From Nelumbo lutea (lineage: Eukaryota > Streptophyta > Magnoliopsida > Proteales > Nelumbonaceae), in NCBI GenBank assembly GCA_022828595.1, contig JAKGHH010000004.1, forward strand, positions 23,258,372-23,322,371: a stretch of 64,000 bases of DNA, written 5' to 3'. Within the stretch, counting starts at the first letter, position 1; the number at the start of each line of letters is the position of its first letter. A program made the translations under genes and the position numbers. Under the pieces are notes generated by a model. That model was not told the DNA's origin, searched no databases, and saw only the letters and a program-made list of their open reading frames with translations. Of the stretch, positions 46,970-58,407 are shown piece by piece.

Positions 46970-49590
46970 TATTATTTTAATGGATGGAACCGGATAAAAT
47001 TATTATCCCTTTAAATTTACCCTTCCCGAATAATAAAATTTGTGTTTTTCTATAATAATAATAATAATAAAACGAAGCGGTCAAGAAATTTTCCCTTTTT
47101 TTTAATTTTTAAATTTTTTATTCTATGTTATTTTTAAAACAACCAATGAGATGCACTTTTCCATAACCTAAATAATCTCTTATCCTAAATTTCTCCTAAA
47201 CTACCTCCCCCACTATCCCCCACTTTCTCCAAAATTATTTTTAATGCTTATTTATCCTTTTTCCCTACTTTTTATCTATATCTATCTAAAGAAATTTTGG
47301 ATAAAAATTTAATAATTATTTAAATATTCTAACAAAATTAAATAATAACTTTAAAATATTTAATAATTATGAATTTAAATGTTTTTCAAGTATTTAATAA
47401 TATGTAATAGCTTTAAATAAATAAAATTAAAATAACAAAAAATATAAATATTTTATAGATTATTTAAATATTTATCGTAACTAGAATGTAAATAGTTAAA
47501 ATAACGAAATTATGTAATAAATTTAAAAAATTTCTTCAAAGTAGAAAAATAATTATAACATAATATTAAAATTAATAATAATTTATAATATTAAAAAAAT
47601 AATAATGGAAATATGTAATAATTGTATAAATTATGATTTTATGGATAATTAAATTCAACAAATAATTAATATTTAAAAATCTAAAAATTTAAAAAATTTA
47701 CATTTTATTTAAGTATTTAAATAACTAAATACTTTAAATGACAAAATATTTAACATAACTTGATTTTAAATAGTTAAAATAAATAAATTACATAATAAAT
47801 TTAAAAAAGTTCTGAAAAGTAGAAAAATAATTATAACATAATATTGAAATTAATAATAATTTAATAATTTTACATAATATTGTAAATAATTAATTTCACT
47901 TATATCAAGTAATAGTTCAAGAAAATAACCTTCAAAAAATTTAACATTTATTAATAATATTTTTAAACTCTTAATTTTTATTTATTATCTAATTATATAT
48001 ACTAAAATTAATATTTATTGTATTTCAGTAAATATTTATTGTTTTTTGTGATAAATATATTAAAAAATTATAAATATATAAATTATATCTAATTCCTATT
48101 TATCCTCTTCCCCACTTTTTATCTATATCTAAAGAAATTTGGATTAAAAAATTTAAGAATTATTTAAATATTATAACAAAATTATATAATAACTTTAAAA
48201 TATTTATTAAAAATACAAAAACATCATTTTAATTTTTTACAAAATATATCACGAAATTATGTACTAAAATTTTAAATTCTGTTTTTCTGGATCATCAATT
48301 TAAATGTTATTAAAAGAATAAAAATTTAACATAAAAAAATAAAATCTTATTTTAATATTTAAGAAATAAATACCTTAAATAAAAAAGTATTATAAATATA
48401 TAAAAAATGTGTAGTAATATTTAATAGCTTTAAATAAATAAAATTTAAATAACCAAAAAAATTAAATATTTTACATACTTTTAAAATATTTAAATAACTA
48501 ACTATATAACATAACTAGATTTTAAATAGTTAAAATAACGAAATTTTGTAATAATTTTAAAAATTTTCTTGCAAGTAGAAAATAATTATAACATAATATT
48601 GAAACTAATAATAATTTAATATCTAAAAAAATTAATAATGAAACTATGTATTAATAGTATGAATTATAATTTTATGGATTATTAAATTCAGTAAATAAAA
48701 AAAATATTTAAATATTTTATACATTATTTACATATTTAAATATTTAAATAACTAAATATTTAACATAACTAGATTTTAAATAGTTAAAATAACGAAATTA
48801 TGTAATAAATTAAAAAAAAATCTTAAATGTAGAAAAACAATTATAACATAACATTGAAATTAATAATAATTTTATATCATAGAAAATTAATAATTAAATT
48901 ATATAAAATATTATAATTATAATTTTATGTATTATTAGATTCAATAAATAACTAATATTTTAAAATTTAAATATTTTACATATTATTTAATTATTTAAAT
49001 AACTAAATATTTTAAATAAAAAAATATTTAACAAAATTAGATTTTAAATTAGTTAAAATAAAGAAGTTATGTAATAAATTTAAAAAAATATTAAAAGTAG
49101 AAAAATAATTATATCATAATATTGAAATTAATAATAATTTAATATTTTATAAAATTAATAATGAAATAACTTTTGGTAATAATTTAATATTTTTACATAA
49201 TATTGTAAGTAACTTTCAATAATTATTTATTGTTTTTGTTATAAATGTATTTTCAATAATTATGTATAAATTTATTTTTGTTTTGTTATTTAACAGAAAA
49301 CTTTCAATAGTTATTTGAAATTAAACTACTATTATTGAAATTTTTAAATTTTCTTTATTGTACTTATTGTATTTATTGTATTTTTGTTATAACTTATTGA
49401 TTAATATTTATTAGAGATCAAACTATTATTTGAGATTATACTATTTATTGGCTAATTTAATATATTTTTAGTACTTATTGTATTTTCATTACCAATATAT
49501 TTTCAATTATTGTGTATTTTTGCTATAAATTTTTAATAATTATTAGAGATTAAACTGTTGTTATTTATCAGAGATAAGCCTATTAATTTG
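46970..49590. repeat. Extremely AT-rich degenerate tandem repeat block
   Basis: A unit of about 250-280 bp, marked by TAGTTAAAATAACGAAATTA followed about 45 bases later by AAGTAGAAAAATAATTATAA, recurs near 47493, 47770, 48527, 48780 and 49050. A larger repeat marked by TTTTTATCTATATCTA and AAAGAAATTT occurs near 47270 and 48117, about 845 bp apart, so there is a two-level organisation. Almost no G or C runs occur, and no frame is coding-like. Confidence 0.8.
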
Positions 49591-49918
49591 GCTAAAAATA
49601 TGAGTGTTCATGAGTTGGTTCAGTTTGGTTGTAGGCTGTTTGGCCAACCAAATAGACTTGGTTAGGATGGGGAGTTGGTTAGCTAAAACTGATTGACCAT
49701 TTGCGAAAATCGATCCACTCAAATTGTACCAGTTTGGGTCGATTTTTTTGTTTGATTAGTTGGTTTAAAATATTTAAACTTAAAATTTAAGTTTAAATTT
49801 TAAAATTACAGTGCAATTGTTAAAAAATAAATTCATGATATAAAACATTTTAGACTAAGAAATATGGGAAACTTCCCACATTTGAGTGTCTTGGAGTGTC
49901 TTGGCCGTGAGGTGGCCA

Positions 49919-51586
49919 CCGGTGAAGCCCATGTTTAAGAAGCCATTAACTACGCCACCGATGAGATTGCCGGCAACAGCAAGGGCATCTCCCATACTCC
50001 TCTAACTCTTGTAATGAAAAAGAGGGATGTTCCTGATCTCAGCATGGTTGATTTGCCCGGTATTACAAGGGTTCCCGTTCATGGCCAGCCCGAGGATATC
50101 TATGTGCAGATTTCCAACATTATAATGGAGTATATAAATCCGAAAGAGAGTATAATTCTCAATGTCTTATCGGCTAACGTAGATTTTACGACGTGTGAAT
50201 CTATCAGAATGTCTCACCCTGTGGACAAAACTGGCGAGAGGACTCTGGCTGTCGTCACCAAATGTGATAAAGCTCCCGAAGGTCTCCTCTTCAAGGTGAT
50301 GTCCAACGACGTGGAATATTGGTCTCGGCTATGTTTGTGTGAGGAATCGCATTGGCGACGAATCCTATGAGGAAGCAAGGAGTGATGAGACGAAGCTGTT
50401 TGAATCGCATCCTCTCCTTTGTAAGATCGACAAATCCATAGTTGGCATCCCGGTTTTGGCTCAGAAGCTCGTCCAGATTCAAGCAGCAAGTCTAGCGAAA
50501 TGCTTGCCGGGTATCGTGAAGAACATTAATGGCAAGCTGAGTCTGAACATTTCCGAACTCAACAAAATTGCCTAAGAACCCATCGTCTGCAGCTGAAGCG
50601 ATCTATGACCGCTTTCACGTGGATTGTTGGGTCTGCGAAAGAGTCTCTCAGGAAAATCATTCTGAGAGGAGAAATGGACGAGTACCCAGGTGATGAGTAC
50701 ATGCACTGCCCAGCGCGAATGGCTGATAAGCTCAACCAGTACTTCAAAGAACTCCAACAGCAGCCTGCTGAGGGCTCAAGTAAGTTTTTGATGGAAGAAA
50801 TTCATGTACTGGAGGAAGCGAAAGGGATTCAACTCCCCAACTTCCTCTCTCGCACTGCTTTTCTCTCGTTGTTACAGAAGAAAGTGAAGGAAATATCCGA
50901 CATTCCGATCAAATTCGTTGAGGGGGTCTGGAGATACGTCGAAGATGTGGTTATACGTGTATTGATGCGTCACTCTGAAAGCTACCCACAGCTTCAATCA
51001 TGCACAAGAAGGGCAGCAGCACAAAATCTGATCATGAAGATTAAGGCCAAATCAGTCGATCGTGTTAAAGAGGTTGTGGAAATGGAAATGCTAACAGATT
51101 ATACATGCAACCCAGATTACATGACAAGATGGCAAGGGCTTATGGCCCAGCAAGGTGCCTTCATGCAGCGTTTCAATGATGGAAGGAAGCCCGATAAAGT
51201 AAATATTACTGGCTTGGGAGATGTTGAAATTGGGCATTTGAGAGACAATCCAATGCTCGTGGAGCAAGCGTTCGATATGAGAATGAGAATCACTGCTTAC
51301 TGGGAGATAGTATTGCTCAGATTGGTAGATATATAGTTTAGCTCTTCACCTGTTGTTTAGTATTCAAAATTTGGTGAACAAAGAGATGGAAAAAGAGATA
51401 ATGAACGAGCTGATGGGACCCCATAGTCACAGTGGTGGGATCGAACGAATGCTGGAGGAATCGCCGTCTGTGGCCCATAAGCGAGAGAGCCTCAATCGGA
51501 GTATCAAGTTACTCAAAGAGTCCAAAGAAGTTGTTGGCAAGATCATGGATCGGATTAATGTTGCATCAGATGACTCTACCAATTAG
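49919..51586 (+). pseudogene. DRP4C: 5'-truncated, frameshifted DRP4-type dynamin-related protein
   Basis: Intronless, like plant DRP4 genes. The surviving GTPase part has the G3 motif in MVDLPGITRVPVHGQPEDIY and G4 TKCD (AVVTKCDKAPEGLL). The G1 P-loop and all upstream sequence are missing, replaced by AT-rich DNA. The stalk region (VGSAKESLRKI, EEAKGIQLPNFL) and GTPase effector domain (GGIERMLEESPSVAHKRE) follow. Lesions are an in-frame TAA at 49936, a shift near 50310 (before NIGLGYVCVRNRIG), shifts near 50570 and 50605, and a shift at about 51333 just before FSIQNLVNKEMEKEI. Family members are large GTPases, and the plant DRP4 group resembles animal Mx proteins. With the nucleotide-binding loop gone and at least four breaks, this copy is dead. 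Confidence 0.93.
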
Positions 51587-52656
51587 GTTTCTGGTACTTT
51601 TTTTTTGTAATCTCTAGCCTTTTTCGCTGGCTATCTATGGTTTCTTTCTGTTTGTAGTACTCTTGCCCATGGTGGATGCGTTGTTATTGTGGTTACTAAG
51701 TTTAGTGAGCATTTTCTTTTGAGAAAAATGTAGCAAGTTTGCACTTTAATCCAACTTGTGTTTCTGTTCTCTGTGGTACTTCTCGCTAGCTAGCTTGGCA
51801 GCCTGGACTGTGACTGTTTGAGCAATTCACGTAGTCATTGATCTCTTGCCAATTGATTCTGAGTAGCTTGTGGCTTGTTGAATGTATGCTAGCTTATTCT
51901 AGTTCTTGTTCTATGAATTGAGCCGCTCCTGTTTCAATTACATTATGAGTGGTACTCGCTAATCGCTATATATTAAATCTCAAATATTGATAAAGCAGTT
52001 GTTATCTTCACCTAATTAAAATAACTTTTATCTTTTATTCTATTTTATTTTTGTTGTCCTGGTTATGGCTATGAGGAAGCAAGGCCGACAATTTAAACCC
52101 TGAAAAAAATCACATCCAAACATTCTTCCGAAGGATGGGTGATAGTTCTTAATAAAATTTTGGCTGGTTCTGTATCAATGAAACCCACAAAATCATCTAT
52201 ATAAACCTTTTCTTTCTCCGAAAATATCAGCTTTGGCCATATAAATTTGCCTACAGAGGATAGATATTTAGCCATAACAAATCACAAATGTTATGGTGCA
52301 GTCACAAAAAAAAAGTGTCTTTCAATCCTTGATCCTAGTGGTGAGTGGTGACGCCTCACCACTTTGGTGGAGTACTAAATCTCAGATTTTTCTGGAGCCA
52401 CTTTGGTGGAGTGTTTATTCTATTTGATGTGACATTTTCCCAGTGGAGCTTCTGGGCATTTATGAACTTGGTAAGATGATGAAACTCCGATGGGTGCAAT
52501 TTAGAGTTTGCCAGTTGAGCTACAAGCTTTTTGTTCAGTGCAGAAAGATTGAATCTCGAACCGTCTTCCTGTTGGACTAACACCAATCTTGGAGTGATAA
52601 GCATTGTGTGGTCACTGTTCAACATTGAATGTTGGGTGCTCTCTAACTTATCATAC
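51587..52656. other. Spacer between the DRP4 pseudogene and the short CHUP1 copy
   Basis: It contains the old 3' flank of the dynamin copy and the leader of the next gene. A 60-residue frame on the - strand at 52275-52093 is unrecognised and may be chance. ACCACTTTGGTGGAGT is repeated at about 52357 and 52399. Nothing else is supported. Confidence 0.45.
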
Positions 52657-54987
52657 ATGATTGTCAAGTTGGGTTTTCTACTCACAGCTTCAGTAGCAGC
52701 CTATGCCATTAAGAAGAATAATATCAGTTCCTCCAAGTTACCAACAACTTTAACCAAGTTTTCAGGTACATCTGCACCTTATTTGTTAGGGCCCAAGATG
52801 TTCGATGAAATTCCATGGTTATTTGTTTCCCTATGATTTAAAGTTTGAACCCCTTTTTTATTTGATCATTTGCTCTTTTTGCCGGCGTACTTTGTGAATA
52901 GAAAATGTCGTCACAAGTTCTGAACAGGGCCAGGAAATTGAGAAAGAGCAGTATACAGATGCGGATTCTAGTTGTATGCGAGAAGAGGTCAATAAAATAT
53001 AATTAATTGGATCTAAATATATTTCTTTTTTTATTCTGCATTTCTAATTGTGCTTAATTTAGATTGGTTTTCACCAAATAACTAAGGTTTTACATGTTGC
53101 AGATGGAGAAGGAAAAAGTTGAAAGAACGAGTGATGTGATGAACTTGAAGTTAAGCAATCCTCTTGTTATTGAAAATGAAAACATTATTTTACCTGAATT
53201 CAGAGAGCAACTTCCAGATGAGAAATATGATGCAATGAACAATTCCCAAGCCACGAGAGACAACCCAGAATTCAAGGTTGAAATGACAAACTACATGACT
53301 GAAACAAAACTGTTTACAGAACATAATGAAGGAACTTGAGGAGAGGAAAGCAAAACTTGAAGCAAATTTGCTGAAAAACTATGCCCTGAAGGAACAAAAG
53401 TTGGTCATTTTTGAATTACAGGGATATTTGAAAATTAAGGCAAGTGAAGTTGACATGATGAACACCACAATTAACTCACTGCAAGATGAGAGGAAGAGGC
53501 TTCAAGAAGAGATCGCAAAAGGTGTATTAGCAAAGAAGCAACTAGAGAGAGAAAGAAACAGAATCAAGGGGTTGCAAAGGCAAATTGAGATTAATGCAAA
53601 GCAGACTATGGATGGGTTACTAATGCTCAAGCAACAAGTTACCAGCCTTCAATTGGGGGAAACAACTACCAGAGATGCTGAGATTGATGCAAGGGTCAAG
53701 GCTGTGGGGGTACTAGAGTTGGAAGTTTTGGAGCTCAGGAGGAGGAACAAAGAACTTCATTTAGAGAAGCGGGATTTGGCAATTAAGTTAGTTGACATCG
53801 AAGCTAGACTAACTTCTCTCCCCAATATGACAGAGGTAACTATGATCAAACCCACTCATCCACCAACAAAATGCATTCAATATGATGCCTACTGTGAGAA
53901 TACAAGGATATAATCTTATTTCTGTTATCGACTTGTGACACTGCAGGGCGAAGTGGTTGCTGAAGTGAGGGAAGAGATAAATAATTTAAGGCATGTTAAT
54001 GATGCTCTATCAAATCAAGTTGAGAAGCTGCAGAAGAGCAGATTCAGTATAGTTGAAGAACTGGTGTACCAACAATGGATCAATGCATGCTTGAGGTATG
54101 AAATCCAGAGATTCCAAACACCATCAAGGAGGACCTCTAATGGTTATGTCAGGAAGAGTTTAAGCTCCATATCTCGAGAGGGGGTCAAGGAAACGTTCTC
54201 GGATTACACAAGATTGAACCACAAGCAGAGTGATGTGGGTGTCAATCGAGATTCTGCTCAATCATCATCAAGTGAGGGAGATGAATTTGACAATGTTGCT
54301 ACTGATATTTCTGCTAGCAGAAGGGGGTGCATCAGTAAGAAGCCTGGTGTGTTACAAAAGAAAAAGAGGTGGAGAAGAAGCAGAGATGATTCAAGTGATA
54401 TCTCATCATCAAGCAGCTCTCTTGGGGGAACTTCTTCAAGCTGGACAAGTCTGAGTCGTAGATCATCAATGTCAACAGGTCCAGAAGTGTCGATTGTAAG
54501 AAACGAATGTGACAGTGAGGGCATGACTGAAACAGGGAAGAAAAAGCAGCTGGAAACACCAAATCCCCCACGAAATAGGAGAGTTTCATTTAGTGGTTCA
54601 TTAAACTCTGAACTTGAATCAGTCCAAATCCAAGGTGTGTTAGAGGACAAGCATCCCGCATACAAGGACTGGCACAAATTGGCTCTGGAGATTGAAAATG
54701 CAATAAGGAAAGCTGATAAACCCAGGGCAGAGGCAGAGATGGCCCATGACAGTCTGAATTTCAATTCAAGCTCTAGCTCTGAAGCAGAACTGGAGAGAGA
54801 AAAGAATAATGAAACTGATGAAAAGTGCAAAGATAACCACACTGAGAAGCATGACCGAAGGACGCCGGAGTTACGTCCTAACAAGAATAAGAAGGCCGAG
54901 GCACACGTAGATTTTTCTGTGACTCTTTTATTGACCTTGCTCTTGATGTTAGTATTGTATTATTTGCTTCTTGTTGCTGTCTTTTAA
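52657..54987 (+). CDS. CHUP1: Short, divergent CHUP1-like paralogue with C-terminal hydrophobic tail
   Basis: Exons 52657-52765, 52902-52987, then 53103-53835 or 53320-53835, then 53947-54987. The N-terminus MIVKLGFLLTASVAAYAIKK matches the CHUP1 outer-envelope anchor. A coiled coil (MKELEERKAKLEANLL to NMTE) and the Ser-rich, basic region (RRVSFSGSLNSE, AYKDWHKLALEIENAIRKAD) follow. Compared with the neighbour at 61240, exon 3 has one extra base near 53300-53312, so the 53103 acceptor leads to a stop at 53337-53339. Using the acceptor TGTTTACAG ending at 53319 restores the frame and gives about 583 residues. The proline-rich and conserved C-terminal actin-related parts of CHUP1 are absent. 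The protein instead ends in a roughly 23-residue Leu/Val/Tyr tail (VTLLLTLLLMLVLYYLLL). A poly(A) signal AATAAA follows at 55044. It may be a divergent functional copy or an early pseudogene. Confidence 0.82.
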
Positions 54988-55168
54988 CTGAATTAGCTTT
55001 GTATTTTGAATCTTTGATCAATGGACATCACTCCATCAAAATCAATAAAACTACATTCTGTTGAAATGTAACGATGAATGACATTATACATTCATATTAT
55101 TTACTAAGCTACTCCTGAGATAATGCCATGTCTATCCGGTGTATCCTTGGTCCGGGGGGGTATGCATG

Positions 55169-55579
55169 TAAGGGTGTCAATGGACCGGTTTTGGATTGGA
55201 CCCCGTCCAGTCCAAAATCAATTTGGATGGATTGGATGGACCAACAAGACATTGAATTGGATGAATCCAGTCCAAAATATTTATTAGATTGGATTGGACC
55301 TGATCGTCTCTAATAAATTTATATTGGATTGGGTTGGATTAAGTCAATATCTGGTCAATTGATATAAGATAAGAATATAGGTGCAAATGGACTGGGTTTG
55401 GGTTGAAACAAATCTAAACAAAAATGAATTTAAATAGATTGGACAGTTCAGACATTGAATTGGACCAGTCTAATTTTGTCCATAACATTCATTGGATTGG
55501 ATTGGATATGATCCATTTATAATGGACTCACATCGGACTGGATTGAATTGGACCAAATCCAGTCCAATTGACACCCTTA
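55169..55579. mobile_element. Non-autonomous hAT element, 411 bp
   Basis: Perfect 12-bp ends TAAGGGTGTCAA and TTGACACCCTTA. Flanking 8-mers TATGCATG and AATGCATG match at 7 of 8. It is similar throughout, in inverse orientation, to 45434-45828. It lies about 180 bp downstream of the short CHUP1 copy. Confidence 0.87.
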
Positions 55580-55781
55580 AATGCATGGGCCGTTCTTGCC
55601 ACGACCCACATCATTCCGGCCCATTTTATACATATAATTTGATACGTTCATCATTATATCTGGTTCAACCACATAATGTAGGTAGGGATAACGTGATGGT
55701 GCCATGTGTATACACTAAAAAGGTCATTATTGGAATCATGGCATAATGAAGGGCATGGCCCATGTGCCTGGCATGGCACAA

Positions 55782-55782
<1 letters not shown>

Positions 55783-55812
<30 letters not shown>
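55783..55812. repeat. (TA)n microsatellite
   Basis: About 15 uninterrupted TA units. Confidence 0.95.
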
Positions 55813-55816
<4 letters not shown>

Positions 55817-57677
55817 TGGCAATTTGACTCCGCCTTGCTCCGTTATGCCCTCATTGTTTTTACGATTGATCAGGTTTGAGGTGAGTTCTGGGGAGTTGGG
55901 ACGATGTGGGGATGGTATTTGTCCACCCGGCTTTGAACCTGTTCCAACTATATTATATTATAAAATATAATGTAATTCTAGGTGGGTTTAAGAATAAAAA
56001 AAAAAATTATAAATATACAAGTAAGAGTGACCGGGGCAGGCAAGGCATTTTTGTTCAGGATCGGGGACGGGGCATATAAAACCCGGTCCCGCCCCGCTCG
56101 TTACCATTCTTATTGTGCTGACTCATGGGCCACAGTCCTGGGCTTGTACTTGCTCCCTCCCTGATCTATCGGGCACGACGACCCACATTACAGTGCGGGC
56201 GTAATGACAAAACGTGTTGTACCAGCCTGACATGGCCCATAGAATTACTAAAAATCTAGAACCGGGCTTCCAACTTGGGCCTGGCTAGAAAGTCAGGATG
56301 GGTTGGGTTGAAAAATATGAACCCTATTTAACTTTACGTTAGGTTAGGTTGAAAAATATTAACCCTATTTAACAGAACTGCCCTCTTATGGACAAATATA
56401 CCCCTATCAAATGAACCATTCATCTGCATGAATATAGCCATTGTTACATGTCTGGTGTTCACATTGGGTACAAACAGATCGAATCGGATTGGATAAAGGG
56501 TATATCCGATCCAATTTGATAAGAAATCCAACCGGTCATAATCGGATAAGAATTTGTAGTATTTCTAAAATTATGATTCAAATTTGAATTCAAATATTTG
56601 ATTCGATTTAGATTATAATAAATAACATATTATTTAAATAATATAATTATATAACATTTAATAATTAATAAATTGAATAGGGTATATTCAAATTCAGTCC
56701 ATTAATTAAATGAATCGACTTTTTCAATTGGATATGATTTGTTAGGATCAAGGGAGGTATCTATGTTGGGCTCTTATTAGATTGAATTTGGATTCAAATC
56801 AGATATGATCTGACTTATTTACAGTCCTAACATTTGGTAGTGGAGCAAATTAGTCATAGCCAAGATAATTTGAGCGATATGAATGCCAGGAGTGGTAATT
56901 GAAAATTTGTAAGGCCATACAAATCGAGATCACATCTCTTCCCCACAAGGGGCCATTTCACAACATCCCACAGCACATCCTCATCGTGTATTGGGAACAT
57001 CTCCCAATCCCCGTCATGTATTGGAAACATCTCCCGATGAGATGTGAACTCACACAAATCAACTATATATGGAGGATGCCAATAGGGCTAGGGCTGTAAA
57101 CAATATCTGTTTGTCTGATCCGGTCAAGAGTGATTCGAATTCAATTCCTTTATAATTAGACTAAACACGACCTCATTCTATGCAAGTTTTATCCTTTCAC
57201 CAAACCAGAATTGATTGGTGAAAATGAAGCCATTTGTGCCTTCACTTTTTAGAAATTTATTTCAAAAAATATGGGTAATTCCCCAAGGCTTAAGCTACTT
57301 TTTGTACAATTTGTACCTTATAGAAGTAGAAAGTATTTTTTTATGAAAGTCTATCCAAACAGTATTTTAGTTTCCCACTAGTATTAAGCCTGTAATGTTT
57401 ACGGAGAAGTACACGGACAGATCCAATGCAGATTTTTGATTTTCACTGCAGAGTTATAAACATTCAAAAGGTCAACAATCCCCACTCTACAATCTCTTAT
57501 CACCTTACCTCAACCATATCTACTCGTGAGCCTTTCAAGTTCAAACGCTACAATCTCTTATTTTCTTACCCATCTCTTTTTGTGGATGCCATATATCTGC
57601 GGAATACTGCCAATCCTCATCCTGCTTGCTTGGTTGTTGATTTTTCTCGCAGAGATAATTTTTCTAGAGGGAAAAAT
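55813..57677. other. Intergenic repeats, no gene
   Basis: It includes a GGGGC/GCCCCG-bearing stretch at 55840-56105 (CCGGTCCCGCCCCGCTCG near its right end) that looks like a small DNA element with unclear borders. It also includes AT-rich DNA at 56570-56660. A half-copy of the 26746-26847 hairpin lies at 56961-57046, carrying the GTATTGGGAACATCTCCC motif twice. No coding frame is supported. Confidence 0.5.
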
Positions 57678-57812
57678 CTATGATACAAGAAATATAAGGT
57701 AATCGGTCCAAGAGCTTTGGCCAATCAAAGCACCCCTATAAATTATGATTAATTCCACCTGATTGATTAGCTGTAAGCTTTTTTTGATGTCATTCCTTTT
57801 CCGGTATTATAG
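57678..57812. mobile_element. Small MITE related to 11763-11916
   Basis: CTATGATACAAGAAATATAA at the left and CTTTTCCGGTATTATAG at the right correspond to the ends of the 11.8-kb copy. GGCCAATCAAAGCACCC matches its internal GACCAATCAAAACCTACCC. Confidence 0.55.
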
Positions 57813-58061
57813 TCGAACCCTTTTCTTAATCAGTTAGTTATTTTACGGTTGATTAATAGCGTGGCAGATTGTAAGTTTTGTTTCATGTTTGAGCCCACTT
57901 TTCTCGGGGGCTCCACCTTGTATCTTTAAAAATTAATCACAGTCAACTGATCAATTAATAGCACTCTGATAGTTTTGAAAATAAACGAATAATCTGTAGA
58001 TGGATTTGAGAGTAGAATCATTCCTCTGCAATTACATTCAGAGTTTGATGCATGCGAATTA

Positions 58062-58407
58062 GATAACTAAAAAATCATAAAGATCCCATTCAATAATGAG
58101 TCAATTTTCATGTAAAAAATGTAAAATTATATATATAAACAGTTCTTATTATGTATAAAAATTAAAAATATTAAATATAAATTTAATTTGGCTTATAAAC
58201 TTTCCGCCTGAACCTATATATTGGATTCAAATTTGATAACTAAAAAATCATAAAGATCCCATTCAATAATGAGTCAATTTTCATGTAAAAAATGTAAAAT
58301 TATATATATAAACAGTTCTTATTATGTATAAAAATTAAAAATATTATATATAAATTTAATTTGGCTTATAAACTTTCCGCCTGAACCTATATATTGGATT
58401 CAAATTT
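58062..58407. repeat. Recent 173-bp tandem duplication
   Basis: Units 58062-58234 and 58235-58407 begin GATAACTAAAAAATCATAAA and are identical by eye except for one base (AATATTAAATAT against AATATTATATAT). The near-identity implies a recent event, or a possible assembly artefact. Confidence 0.93.

Noticed and set aside
53276..53319. A very short intron (GTTGAA to TTTACAG) that would repair the frameshift in the short CHUP1 copy
   Set aside because: It would be only about 44 bp, below the usual plant minimum. Use of the 53319 acceptor with the regular donor at 52988 is the simpler explanation.
54258..54884. 208-residue frame on the - strand
   Set aside because: It is the complement of the Ser/Glu-rich region of the CHUP1-like exon, which explains its Ser/Leu composition.
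55840..56110. GGGGC/GCCCCG-bearing element
   Set aside because: It looks like a small DNA transposon, but neither ends nor duplication could be fixed; it is only mentioned in the intergenic entry.
57426..57683. 85-residue frame on the + strand
   Set aside because: Composition and context look random and no motif was recognised.
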